Of a stretch of DNA of 64,000 nucleotides, positions 38,895 to 48,581 are shown piece after piece. The notes under the pieces were generated by a model, which saw nothing but the letters and a program-made list of their open reading frames with translations, was not told where the DNA came from and ran no database searches. Both the position numbers and the translations under genes were made by a program. How positions within the stretch are numbered: position 1 is the first letter of the stretch; every line of letters starts with the position of its first letter. This stretch comes from Hyphomonadaceae bacterium (GTDB taxonomy: Bacteria; Pseudomonadota; Alphaproteobacteria; Caulobacterales; Aquidulcibacteraceae), in NCBI GenBank assembly GCA_022843225.1, contig JALHOC010000006.1:20441-84440 (forward strand), read 5' to 3'.

Positions 38895-40202
38895 TTATTG
38901 AACGATGGGCAATTGGCACGTCCCCCCGCATGGCGGCGTGCCGGAGATCGGCCCATGAATTCCTGGCGCTGCGACCAGAATGTGGCCCAGATCACCCAAT
39001 GGGTGTGGCTGGCGATGTGTGGTGTCGCGCAGATTCGCGGGCGACCAACCAGCGCTCCAATGCGCACTCAGCGCGCTGCGTTTGGGATGATCGTAGGAAT
39101 TGCCGGCGCCATAGGAGAGATACCACGGCGCATTCGGTGAGGCTGGCGCCAGAGGCGGACTTCCGCCTGACAAGCCGCCGTGGTGGGAAACCACCAACGC
39201 ATCGGCGCGCGCGCCGGCGAATGATTGGGGAAGCGCGGAATAAGCGCAATCGCCGGTGAAAAAGACCCCGTCATGTGTGCACCAATCGGGCCTGTAGCGC
39301 ATAGCAAGCCCAGAATCATTGCGCGAGGCGCCCTGGCATTTGGCGATCTCGATCGCGTTGTATGTGATCGACGTCTTGGAATCGTCCCAAAACTCAACCC
39401 GCGCGCCGCCCGCGATCAGTCGCATCAAGAACGCTTTGTGCACCGGCCCAATCTTCTGGCGCGGTACGATCCAAGTCGTCCCTTCAAGATTGGCGGCAAG
39501 TGCTGCGCCTTGCGAGCGCATAGCGCTCGACCAATGATCCCAATCCCAATGCGACATGATAATCGTCGGCTTTCGCGTCATGCACAGATGCCGCAGCGCG
39601 TCGGGATAAGTCCGCGTGTTTTGCAGCACGCCGCCGCCGAAGTCGAAATAGAGGCAGGGGTTGGCGCTCGCCTCCAAGATAGCGCTGCAGCTGCCCTGCC
39701 CCACATCATAGATCGCGGCCATGTCGGCGTGTGCGTCCGTTCTGGCAAGCGCCTCTTCGATGCGATGCTCTGAAGCCGACGGGAAGGCGTCTTCGGGCGG
39801 CGACGCCAGAATGCGTCGCCCAGTCCCAGCATCAACAGGAACCGCATGGGCGACGCCGCGCAGCGCCGCTGCGCCGAAGAGATTAAAGTATTGCCTCAGT
39901 GCGACATCGCGCAGCGCATCATCGAATCGAATATCGAGCACGACGCCTTCGGGCGCGGTGGCCAGCAAATGCGGATCGCCCTGCCGTGCTTCATATTCCA
40001 GCACCGACAAAGGCATGCCTTCGGGCGCGGACCAAGCATATCCATAGGCTTGTTCGAGAACGAACTCGGCGTCGATCGCCTCAAAATGACGGAGCGCTGG
40101 CCCTTCATCCGGCCGCTCCTCGCCGGCCAGCACTGCAAGGACGCGCCGCGGAGGACGCTCCTCCCATCCGCGCTCGGGATCGAAGTCGAAGAAGTCACGC
40201 AT
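38895..40202 (-). CDS. MBL-fold hydrolase-like protein, variant metal motif
   Basis: YDVGQGSCSAILEA..., IIMSHWDWDHWSS (HxDxDH variant), FFTGDCAY, LVVSHHGG. Confidence 0.78.
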   Translation of the reverse strand: MRDFFDFDPERGWEERPPRRVLAVLAGEERPDEGPALRHFEAIDAEFVLEQAYGYAWSAPEGMPLSVLEYEARQGDPHLLATAPEGVVLDIRFDDALRDVALRQYFNLFGAAALRGVAHAVPVDAGTGRRILASPPEDAFPSASEHRIEEALARTDAHADMAAIYDVGQGSCSAILEASANPCLYFDFGGGVLQNTRTYPDALRHLCMTRKPTIIMSHWDWDHWSSAMRSQGAALAANLEGTTWIVPRQKIGPVHKAFLMRLIAGGARVEFWDDSKTSITYNAIEIAKCQGASRNDSGLAMRYRPDWCTHDGVFFTGDCAYSALPQSFAGARADALVVSHHGGLSGGSPPLAPASPNAPWYLSYGAGNSYDHPKRSALSAHWSAGWSPANLRDTTHRQPHPLGDLGHILVAAPGIHGPISGTPPCGGTCQLPIVQ

Positions 40203-40222
40203 CGGCCCTCACCGGAGTTGGC

Positions 40223-41698
40223 TTAGATCGGAATATCCCACCAGAGTCCGTTGGGGTCAGCGACGACACCGGAGCCGCGCGGCGCTTCTTCGTCGGTTCT
40301 GAGCACGAACTTCGAGGCGCGATTTTCGAGGTCTTCGAGAAGACTCGGCAACGGCATCTTCCCCCACTTCTTCTTCATCGCCATCGCCTTATCGACCGGC
40401 AGCAACGCGATTTCGAGATTTTGCATCATCTCCAATCCGCGTTCGCGCAATGTCGCATTGTGACTGCCGTGGTGACCGACTTTGTAGAGAATTGTCCGTT
40501 CGATGAGTGAGGGTCCGGTCACTTTGTCATCGTCATCGATTTCCCATTCCAAATCATGCCAACTGAGCCAATTGCCGACCTGCGCATCGGCTGCGAACAA
40601 CAGCACATCGCCGTCGTCGAGCTCGATGGCGATCGCAAGGCTCGTATTGTTGGTTGCGGAATCGAGCTTCAGCGCCATTTCAGGCGAGGCTTCGAGCCAA
40701 GCGCTGTCAATGCGCCGGCGCGCATTGTCGAAGCGATCAAGCACTTCGCCGCAGATCTGCTCAGGCGTTGGAGGCGGTGACGCTTCCCAATAGCGGCGCT
40801 GGAAGAAAGGTTCGCCGCGCGAAGCGTCCAACGCCAGAGCATATCGATCGTCGAAGGGCTGAAAGCCCCCGCCCGCGCCGGTCTCAAACGCCGCGGCAAA
40901 GGTGGCGTTGCGCGCAATCTCATAGGTCTCCGGATTGCTCTTTGATGGCGCGTAGCGGCGGATCATCGCTGTGTCGATAGGCGGTCCCAACGTGAAAATA
41001 CGCGCCTTCGTACCCTCGGGCGTGGTCGGCGCGTCGGTTGGCTTCTTGTAATGCAAATTCTTCGACTTCTTGCGCACGGCGTCGAGCGCATCCGCCGTCG
41101 AGCCAGCCGCGCCAAAGAAGCTCAACAATTCCTGCACCTCTTCGGCGCGCTCGCCATCGCCGGCGAGGCGGAGCCTTGGCTCGGCAAGACGAAGTGCTGC
41201 GACCAGCGCCTGGCGCTCCTTGACGAGGCTCCGCGCCTTGGCGTCGCGCGGGTTCTCGGTCCAGCCAAGCCAAACCTCCGCGACGTCGATTTGTCCAAAC
41301 TCGTCAGCTGCCTGCACAAAGCCGGACAAATGATCGTAGTGCTCGTGCGTGCCAATCAAGAGATCGATCACGCCGCCAGTCGCCTCAGCGATGTCCGCCA
41401 TGATCGCTTGCATCCGCGCCTTGGCGTCGCTTGTCCCAAGGATCACACCGCAATCGATAAGGATTTTGTAGTCGCCGCCGTCCTCCTTCGGCAAAAAAAC
41501 CAGGAAGCAATCGCCGAGACCTGGCCGATACATGCGCACGCGCGCACGCGCGCCGCCGGCGGCGCCGCGTGCGCGGCGTGCCGAAGGGCGCGATCGGTTA
41601 TTGGCGACTTTGGCTTTGGGCGCGCGCTTGGCCGCCTTGGCCGTCTTTGCGCTCTTTCTGGTCTTGCTTTTGGCTTTGGCTTTCTTGGCCATCTTCAT
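40223..41698 (-). CDS. MBL-fold (ComEC-like) hydrolase with Lys/Ala/Arg-rich N-terminal tail
   Basis: GLGDCFLVFLPK..., LLIGTHEHYDHLSGF (HxHxDH), LLFAADAQVGN, YKVGHHGSHNATLRERG; N-terminus MKMAKKAKAKSKTRKSAKTAKAAKRAPKAK. Confidence 0.85.
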   Translation of the reverse strand: MKMAKKAKAKSKTRKSAKTAKAAKRAPKAKVANNRSRPSARRARGAAGGARARVRMYRPGLGDCFLVFLPKEDGGDYKILIDCGVILGTSDAKARMQAIMADIAEATGGVIDLLIGTHEHYDHLSGFVQAADEFGQIDVAEVWLGWTENPRDAKARSLVKERQALVAALRLAEPRLRLAGDGERAEEVQELLSFFGAAGSTADALDAVRKKSKNLHYKKPTDAPTTPEGTKARIFTLGPPIDTAMIRRYAPSKSNPETYEIARNATFAAAFETGAGGGFQPFDDRYALALDASRGEPFFQRRYWEASPPPTPEQICGEVLDRFDNARRRIDSAWLEASPEMALKLDSATNNTSLAIAIELDDGDVLLFAADAQVGNWLSWHDLEWEIDDDDKVTGPSLIERTILYKVGHHGSHNATLRERGLEMMQNLEIALLPVDKAMAMKKKWGKMPLPSLLEDLENRASKFVLRTDEEAPRGSGVVADPNGLWWDIPI

Positions 41699-44600
41699 CC
41701 CTCCCGATGGCAAAGCGCAAACGGTTCGTCACGTTCACGGGGCCGGGGCGTGTAGGGCGAGAGCGGATCACCCGCTTCACTCTCGATCCGCATGGCGGTC
41801 TCTGTGTCGGCAATACGCTGGGGATTGGCGACGCGCTTGCGCACCACGTAGCGCAATTGACCGTCCTGACCGATCAGGATCGTGCAGCCGCCACGATGCT
41901 TGACGCTCTTATCATCATCGGGCGTCCACGATTGTGTGATCTCCACGACCAGATCGACCCGAGATTGCCCGTCAGGTCCAACTTTTCGCGACGGCCGCAG
42001 CGAATGCACTTCGATGGCTGAGAGTTTGCCTTTGCGGCCGTTCACGGCCCACACTCTGCGAGCGTGTTCGCGGTTGAGGCCCAGGCAGCGAATCTGATCT
42101 TCGCTGACACGGCTCTTGTCCATCAGCCATTTGTGGAAGATCGCTGCGTTCGAGCGCGACGCCATGAAGGCCTCAAGCCGATCCGCCCCGATGCCCCAGG
42201 TGAGTTTGATATGGGGCAACAGTTCCGTTCGGATCTGGGCGGGATCAAAAGCCACGTCCGGCCCTTGCCAGCAGACGCTCTCGATCGAGAGATTGCGAAC
42301 GCCCGCAGGATAGATGCCGCGACTACGGCAGGCATCGATGAAGGCCACGCGGTAGGTGCGCCGATCGTCAGGCACCACGTCTCTGTCCGCCGTGATGAGC
42401 GCCCGCAGATATTCACCAAAGCTCAGATCAACGGGGGGACAATAATCGAGCGCGCGTATACAGATATTGAGAATCTGGCCCGCGATCTTCGCGGCTTCCC
42501 CTGCCAGGACATTGACGAGGTCCGCAGGGATCGCGCCGGGTGGCAACACGCCCGTGCCATTGGTGGCAAGGCGCATATATTCCGCGACACGCTTCTCGTA
42601 GATCTTGATGTAGGCGTCGAAGATAGCGCTCACGAGTACGGCGCCGCGTTTATGCGAGCCCGTGGCGTTGGCGTAATCGTTGCGGCTGACAGGATTTGCG
42701 CGCCACACGCCCTCGGCGTCATATTCGCCAATGGCCGAACGGAGCGCTCCGTAACGGCCAATCCCTTGCCCGAACTGAACCGCAAGGCGCCCAAGGTCGC
42801 TTGCGGCGCGGAGATCGCCGCGTGTCTTGGCGACAGCGGCGCGCACCGCCTCTGGCATGGAAAAATGCTGGAACAGCGCAACGATGTCCGCGAACGCTTC
42901 ATGAAAGGCGAGGACGTCCGGATTGGTCGCTTCCCGGAAGCGGCTGTGCAGACCATCAAGTAGAGCGTGCGTGGTCTCATGGGCGATGATGTCGTGCGAG
43001 AGGCAGGTGAAGACGGTCCCGCCTGGCATATTGTCGCCGACATCGTCGCCTTGCGCTGAGAAATAGCCAAACAGCAACGATTTCCGCGCCGGACTATAAT
43101 AGGCGTTCTGTTCGCGCAACGCGTGCGGATAGACGCGCAGGCGCCGCACGAACGCCGTCGTGTTGGACTGGCGATCGAACTCAGACGCCCAGAGCGCGCT
43201 TCGACCGAGCGCCTTCTCGAAATGGCCGATCGTCTTCATCGCCACCGCATAGACCATCTGCTGATGGAAATGCGGATCGGCCTCGCTGGGAGCGAGACCA
43301 TTCTGCACCAAGAGGTGCGGATGGTTGAGATCGACCGGCGGATAGACGCGTCCGCTCGCCGGATCGACATCCACCACTTCCAGATACTCGCCGACGGGGC
43401 CAGGTTCGAGGCTGGGCTCCCACGGGACCTGCACGAGCGCTTCATTCGTCGCCAAAGTTTCGAGCTTGGTTCCAGCCAACGGATCACGTGCAAACACACG
43501 CAAACTGCGCATGTGTGGCGCAGGCGGCGCGCGCTCCAAGGCTGGCGGACGGGCGACGACATCCATCCGCGACCCCGGCGCCGCTTGACTTGTCTTGAGC
43601 GCACTTGCAGCGCCCTGCGCAGGCGCGCCATGCCCCAGAGCATTCTCAAGACGCGCACGCAGCGCGCGCGAGGCACGCGGCTGCGCCAACAACCATTCAG
43701 CGACCCGCCGCGCTTGCCCAGGCGTCAGATCATCGCCTGCCGGATCCTCCACGCCGATTTCATCGGTGGCGCCAACGCTCGCCAATTGCAGCGCCTCAAG
43801 CTCAAGCATCTCCTGGCGAGGGTCATCGCCAGCGATTCCCAAACCAGTGAGCACACGCAACGCCGCGAATGAAACAGTGTCGCGCTCCTCTTGGGCAAGA
43901 GCGGACGCCGCCGCCGGCTTTTGCGCGAGCGCACGCGCTGCGCGCAACATTCCGCGGCCCAGGCGCTTCGCATCGAAGCTCCCACCATGTTCGGAGGTCT
44001 CGAACAGAGCTTGGCGCACCGCTTCCACCCGCATCCAGGCTTCGGGAAGAGCCGCGAGTTGCGTTTCGTACTTGGCCATATAGAGCGCCGCGGCCGCCGC
44101 AATTTGCGGTGTGGCCGAAGAGGTGCCCGCGCCATCAAGGTCGATTGTGCTGGCGCAGCCGATGCGCGCCCAAGGAAGATTGGGCGTATAGGCGGCCATC
44201 GCCGTCTTCATCTTCTTCGACGGACCGTAATTGCCCGCCATCATGGTGAGCGGCAGGTCTGCATAGGCGCGACCGTCCGCCATCACGCCGCAAGCAGCGA
44301 CGACACGGCGGAAACGCGCTGGATAGACAATATTCCGCGTTGGCAGATTGCCGTAATTATTGCCCGCCGCTGTGACGATGAAGACGCCCTGCTCATAAAG
44401 CGCGTTGATCGCTTCGGCCCAGGCTTTGGATGCAAGCCCACCCATGCTCATGGTGATGACGTGAACCGGCGTCGCGCCAGCGACGTTCAACGCGTGCACA
44501 TAATTAAGCGCCTTCGCGATCGCGCTATTCTTGAATAAGACCACCGCGTCGGCGACACGCAGCGGCACGACATGCACGCCGGGCGCCCCCCCTAGATCAC

Positions 44601-45255
44601 CTGCACCTGGCCATTTGCCGGCCAGAATGCCGATTGTGCCGGTGCCATGGCCCAAATTGGCGAGAAGACCGTCCTTTCGATCGGTGACATCGCCTTCTGG
44701 CTGATCGTCGAGAAAGTTTCGCGCCAGCGTGAGATCGAGCAACGCAGGCAAGCTCGCGTGCTCTAGATCAAGCCCGGTATCAAGCTGCGCGATGCGGACC
44801 TTGGCCTGGGTCGTGCGCGACAGTGCGCGCGCGCTCGCGAGATCGGTGTACGCGGCGGAAGTGAACCAATTGGCGTCGCCGCCGTTTGGATATCGGGAAT
44901 CGAACGGATCGTGTTGGGCGCAGTCCTTCGCCAACGAGAAGCCGCTTTCCAGCGATTCTCCTGTAATCCATTGCTGGTCGAGATCGGGTTCGACAAAGCT
45001 CGGACGCTCCGTTCCGGCGACGCCAAACCCTTCGGTGGTCAAAGCGTGCGCAATGTCCCAGAGCTCGCCGACACTGCGCTCCCCGTCGAGTTCCAATCGG
45101 CTCCATGCCTCTCGCCGCGTCTTCGGTTCGATGCTGGGCATGAGCCGCTCGCTCGACACCTCGGCGCTGTGTGCGCCGAACGATACGCGTCCCGCCAATG
45201 TCGGTGATTTCGACTTCACCAAGAACGCCGCGTGACGCCCGCGTTGATCGGCCAT
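41695..45255 (-). CDS. Two-protease protein: S8 subtilase domain plus gluzincin (M4-like) metallopeptidase domain
   Basis: S8 triad contexts AQLDTGLDLEHAS (Asp), NLGHGTGTIGILAG (His), AGTSSATPQIAAAAALY (Ser); C-terminal HDIIAHETTHALLDGLHSRF...HEAFADIVALFQHF zincin motif. Confidence 0.85.
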   Translation of the reverse strand: MADQRGRHAAFLVKSKSPTLAGRVSFGAHSAEVSSERLMPSIEPKTRREAWSRLELDGERSVGELWDIAHALTTEGFGVAGTERPSFVEPDLDQQWITGESLESGFSLAKDCAQHDPFDSRYPNGGDANWFTSAAYTDLASARALSRTTQAKVRIAQLDTGLDLEHASLPALLDLTLARNFLDDQPEGDVTDRKDGLLANLGHGTGTIGILAGKWPGAGDLGGAPGVHVVPLRVADAVVLFKNSAIAKALNYVHALNVAGATPVHVITMSMGGLASKAWAEAINALYEQGVFIVTAAGNNYGNLPTRNIVYPARFRRVVAACGVMADGRAYADLPLTMMAGNYGPSKKMKTAMAAYTPNLPWARIGCASTIDLDGAGTSSATPQIAAAAALYMAKYETQLAALPEAWMRVEAVRQALFETSEHGGSFDAKRLGRGMLRAARALAQKPAAASALAQEERDTVSFAALRVLTGLGIAGDDPRQEMLELEALQLASVGATDEIGVEDPAGDDLTPGQARRVAEWLLAQPRASRALRARLENALGHGAPAQGAASALKTSQAAPGSRMDVVARPPALERAPPAPHMRSLRVFARDPLAGTKLETLATNEALVQVPWEPSLEPGPVGEYLEVVDVDPASGRVYPPVDLNHPHLLVQNGLAPSEADPHFHQQMVYAVAMKTIGHFEKALGRSALWASEFDRQSNTTAFVRRLRVYPHALREQNAYYSPARKSLLFGYFSAQGDDVGDNMPGGTVFTCLSHDIIAHETTHALLDGLHSRFREATNPDVLAFHEAFADIVALFQHFSMPEAVRAAVAKTRGDLRAASDLGRLAVQFGQGIGRYGALRSAIGEYDAEGVWRANPVSRNDYANATGSHKRGAVLVSAIFDAYIKIYEKRVAEYMRLATNGTGVLPPGAIPADLVNVLAGEAAKIAGQILNICIRALDYCPPVDLSFGEYLRALITADRDVVPDDRRTYRVAFIDACRSRGIYPAGVRNLSIESVCWQGPDVAFDPAQIRTELLPHIKLTWGIGADRLEAFMASRSNAAIFHKWLMDKSRVSEDQIRCLGLNREHARRVWAVNGRKGKLSAIEVHSLRPSRKVGPDGQSRVDLVVEITQSWTPDDDKSVKHRGGCTILIGQDGQLRYVVRKRVANPQRIADTETAMRIESEAGDPLSPYTPRPRERDEPFALCHREG

Positions 45256-45264
45256 CGCCCGCTC

Positions 45265-45381
45265 CTACACAAAACTATCGCTGGCTTGGGTGAAGCGCTT
45301 GGCGCGCGGCGCGATGAGAAGCGCATCTTCCGGTTTGGAGATGACGTTCTTGTTCGCCTCGACGAATGACACGCGACGCAT
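45265..45381 (-). CDS. Possible 38-aa small protein upstream of the protease gene
   Basis: MRRVSFVEANKNVISKPEDALLIAPRAKRFTQASDSFV; stop 10 bp upstream of the protease start. Confidence 0.35.
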   Translation of the reverse strand: MRRVSFVEANKNVISKPEDALLIAPRAKRFTQASDSFV

Positions 45382-45614
45382 GGTCGGGCCCGCCCGCAGC
45401 CTCGCGCCCACTATAGGACGCGCACGCGCCCGGGCAATACCCCTGGTTGTAGGCCGCTGAACGCTGTTTCCCCAAAGAGGCGACCGCGCGTCTTCATCGG
45501 CTGGCGCCGCTCGCATCCCCTCCTTGAACGGCCGCCGGCGCGCCTGCGGGGTTTTGGCGGCTCGACGGTCTTTCTCCCTGCGACGGCGCGATCAGACGCC
45601 GAAAGGGGAGTATA

Positions 45615-48581
45615 ATGGGGACCAACAATCACAACACACGCGGCCATGGCGCCCGCTCGGCGCTGGCTCTTGCGCTGGCGTCTGTCTCTGGATTTGCGTT
45701 GACAAGCGTCGCGCAAGCGCAAACGCCCGCGCGCGCGGAGCGTGAGAGCAGCGCAGCGGCAACGTACGATATTCCCGCCCAGCCGCTTGGCGCGGCGCTC
45801 ATGCGTTTCGCCGAACAATCAAGACTGCAGGTCCTCTTCGCTGAGCATGACGTCTCCGGACTCACCTCACGTCCGCTCCATGGACGCTTCACCGCGGAGG
45901 CGGCCTTGGCGCAAATACTGCCGCCTGGCGCGCCAAGGATCGAGATCATTGGCGACCAGATCGTACTGGCGGAGCCTCCCCGCCCCCAGTACGCCGAAGA
46001 TGAGAGTGCGTTGGACGAGGAAATTATCGTGACCGGGACGCGGATTCGCGGCGCGGTCCCGGCAGGTTCGAACCTCTTCACATTGGACCGTGAGAGCATC
46101 GAGGAGACCGGTCGTTCAACCGTCGCCGATGTCGTTTCGACACTGCCGCAGAACTTTCCAGGGTCGCAAGGAGAGGCGACACAGCTCGGCGCATCGGACT
46201 CGCGGCGCAATGTCAGCTTTGGCTCGACCGTCGATCTGCGTGGTTTGGGCTCGGATGCGACGCTGACCTTGGTCAATGGCCGCCGCTTGGCCCCTGCCGG
46301 TTTCGGCAATTTTGTGGATGTCAGCGCCATTCCGGTCTCCGCCGTTGAGCGCGTCGAGATTTTGGCCGATGGCGCGTCAGCTACGTACGGCGCCGATGCC
46401 GTCGCCGGCGTCGTCAACATCATCCTACGCGACGATTTCGAGGGCGCTGAAACGGCGCTCCGTTATGGTGGCGCGACGCAAGGCGGGCCTGAAGACATCG
46501 GCGTCTCGCAATTGCTCGGCGCCTCATGGCGCGGCGGCTCGATCATGGCTGGCTACGAGTATCGCCATCGCAGCGATCTTCTGGCGGCCGATCGGTGGTT
46601 TACCTCAGATTCCGATCTGCGCCCCTGGGGTGGGACCAATTTCTCCAGCACATCTTCCAATCCAGGCAACATCACGCGCATTGGCGCAACCAATGTCGTG
46701 CTGGCGATCCCGGAAGGCCAGGACGGCACATCGCTGTCGCAGACTGACCTCTTGGTCGGGGTGCGCAATTTTCAGAATAGCACCGAAGGTCAATCGCTCC
46801 TGCCCGATCAGGAAAGCCATTCTGTGTTCGCGGCGGCGCGCCAGGAGCTTGGCGCACTTACCTTGAGCGCGGAACTCTTGGCCAGCGAGCGCACGGCCTT
46901 CGCCTATTCGCGCCAACTCAACGCCAATCTTACCGTGCCAGAGAGCAATTATTATCGTCAGCTCAACGGGCTTTTTCCGGGCCAAGGCAATCTCATCATC
47001 GCCTACAATCTCGACGCGGACCTCGGACCCACTTGGTACGACACGCGGGCGCGCGCTTTGAGTTCTGTGCTCGGCGCGCAATACCCATTGCCGCGCGACT
47101 GGCAGATCGAAGCCAATTTCGGCTTCGCCCAACACGCCGACGACAGCGTTCAAGGAAACATCTATGATTCCGGCACGCTCAACGCCGCGCTCGCCAGCTC
47201 CAACGTGGCGACCGCGTTCAATCCGTTTGCCGATGGCTCGAACAGCGCCCCAGGCGTGCTCGAAGGCATCACCTATGAATCTCTAAACGGCAGCCGCACC
47301 GACATCACGACGTTCTCGATGCGCGCCGATGGCCCACTTTGGACATTGTGGGGCGGCGCGTTGCGGGCCGCTGTCGGGATTGAGCGCCGGCGCGAGACGT
47401 TCGAATATTACAGCCGCCAGCGCCGACCGAGCGGAATCACCAGCACGGCGCCCTTCCTGCCTGGAGATCGAACGACCGACGCGGTGTTCGCGGAACTGTT
47501 CGCGCCGATCATCGGCGCCGAGAACGGCGTGCCGCTTGTGCGTGATTTCACGCTGTCGTTCTCCCTGCGGCACGAGGCGCCCAGCGACTTCGAGGCGACC
47601 ACCGTACCGAAGATTGGCGTACGCTGGAGTTGGTCGGAAGATTTTGCGCTGCGTGCAACTTGGGGCGAAAGCTTCAAGGCGCCCCAATTCCAGCAAATGC
47701 TCGGCAATACGGTCGGCACGCTCTCTACAGCGACGCCGACGCAAGACCCGTTCGCGACGAACGGTTCAACCGGCGTGCTGCTTCTGGGCGGCTCGAATCG
47801 GTTTCTCGAACCCGAGCAAGCGACGACGTGGACCGCAGGCTTCGACTATAATCCATCTTGGCTTACCGGGCTTGAGCTCGGCGCCACCTATTTCGACATC
47901 GATTTCGTCGATCGCATCGGCAACGCCGGGAGCGTGCTGGCGGCGCTCGCGAATCCTGCTGGCTTTGAGGGCGTCTTCATCCGCAATCCGACGGCGGACC
48001 AGATCGCCGCCTATCTCGGCTTCGCCAATCAAGTCGTCGGCGCGATGCCGCCCGATGGCATCGAGGTCATCTGGGACGGCCGATTGGTCAACCTAGCGAC
48101 GCAACGCACGCGCGGCATCGATCTCAACGCCGCCTACACGCACGACACGGCATTTGGGCAATTGCGCTGGTTCGCCAACGCGTCATTCCTGCTTCAGCAT
48201 GAACGGCGCGCCACGCCCGCCGCGGCGCCGCTCGATTTGCGCGATACGATCTTCAATCCTGTTGATCTGCGCGGCCGCGCTGGCGTGTCGTGGAGCCACG
48301 AAGGCTGGTCGGCGCTCGCGGCCGTCAACTACGTTGATGATTATCGCGACAACATCAGCACCCCCAATCGCGAGATCGATGAATGGGTGACGTGGGACGC
48401 GCGACTTGCGCATACATGGCGCGAGGACGGCGCGCCTGGGCTGCAGATCGCACTCAATGTGCAGAACCTGTTCGATGAAGATCCGCCGTTCGCGAACAAC
48501 CCGATCGGCTACGCCTTCGATTCTCAAAACGCCTCTGGCATCGGCCGCTTCGTCAGCATCGAGCTGCGTAGGACATGGTGA
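45615..48581 (+). CDS. TonB-dependent receptor with N-terminal STN signalling domain (lasso-peptide-associated)
   Basis: STN domain YDIPAQPLGAALMRFAEQSRLQVLFAEHDVSGL; plug EEIIVTGTRIRGAVP; C-terminal ...GIGRFVSIELRRTW; overlaps the isopeptidase gene by 7 bp. Confidence 0.93.
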   Translation: MGTNNHNTRGHGARSALALALASVSGFALTSVAQAQTPARAERESSAAATYDIPAQPLGAALMRFAEQSRLQVLFAEHDVSGLTSRPLHGRFTAEAALAQILPPGAPRIEIIGDQIVLAEPPRPQYAEDESALDEEIIVTGTRIRGAVPAGSNLFTLDRESIEETGRSTVADVVSTLPQNFPGSQGEATQLGASDSRRNVSFGSTVDLRGLGSDATLTLVNGRRLAPAGFGNFVDVSAIPVSAVERVEILADGASATYGADAVAGVVNIILRDDFEGAETALRYGGATQGGPEDIGVSQLLGASWRGGSIMAGYEYRHRSDLLAADRWFTSDSDLRPWGGTNFSSTSSNPGNITRIGATNVVLAIPEGQDGTSLSQTDLLVGVRNFQNSTEGQSLLPDQESHSVFAAARQELGALTLSAELLASERTAFAYSRQLNANLTVPESNYYRQLNGLFPGQGNLIIAYNLDADLGPTWYDTRARALSSVLGAQYPLPRDWQIEANFGFAQHADDSVQGNIYDSGTLNAALASSNVATAFNPFADGSNSAPGVLEGITYESLNGSRTDITTFSMRADGPLWTLWGGALRAAVGIERRRETFEYYSRQRRPSGITSTAPFLPGDRTTDAVFAELFAPIIGAENGVPLVRDFTLSFSLRHEAPSDFEATTVPKIGVRWSWSEDFALRATWGESFKAPQFQQMLGNTVGTLSTATPTQDPFATNGSTGVLLLGGSNRFLEPEQATTWTAGFDYNPSWLTGLELGATYFDIDFVDRIGNAGSVLAALANPAGFEGVFIRNPTADQIAAYLGFANQVVGAMPPDGIEVIWDGRLVNLATQRTRGIDLNAAYTHDTAFGQLRWFANASFLLQHERRATPAAAPLDLRDTIFNPVDLRGRAGVSWSHEGWSALAAVNYVDDYRDNISTPNREIDEWVTWDARLAHTWREDGAPGLQIALNVQNLFDEDPPFANNPIGYAFDSQNASGIGRFVSIELRRTW

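Noticed and set aside
42064-44538. + strand ORFs 42064..42963, 43123..43872, 43891..44538
   Set aside because: Antisense to the double-protease gene with intact catalytic motifs.
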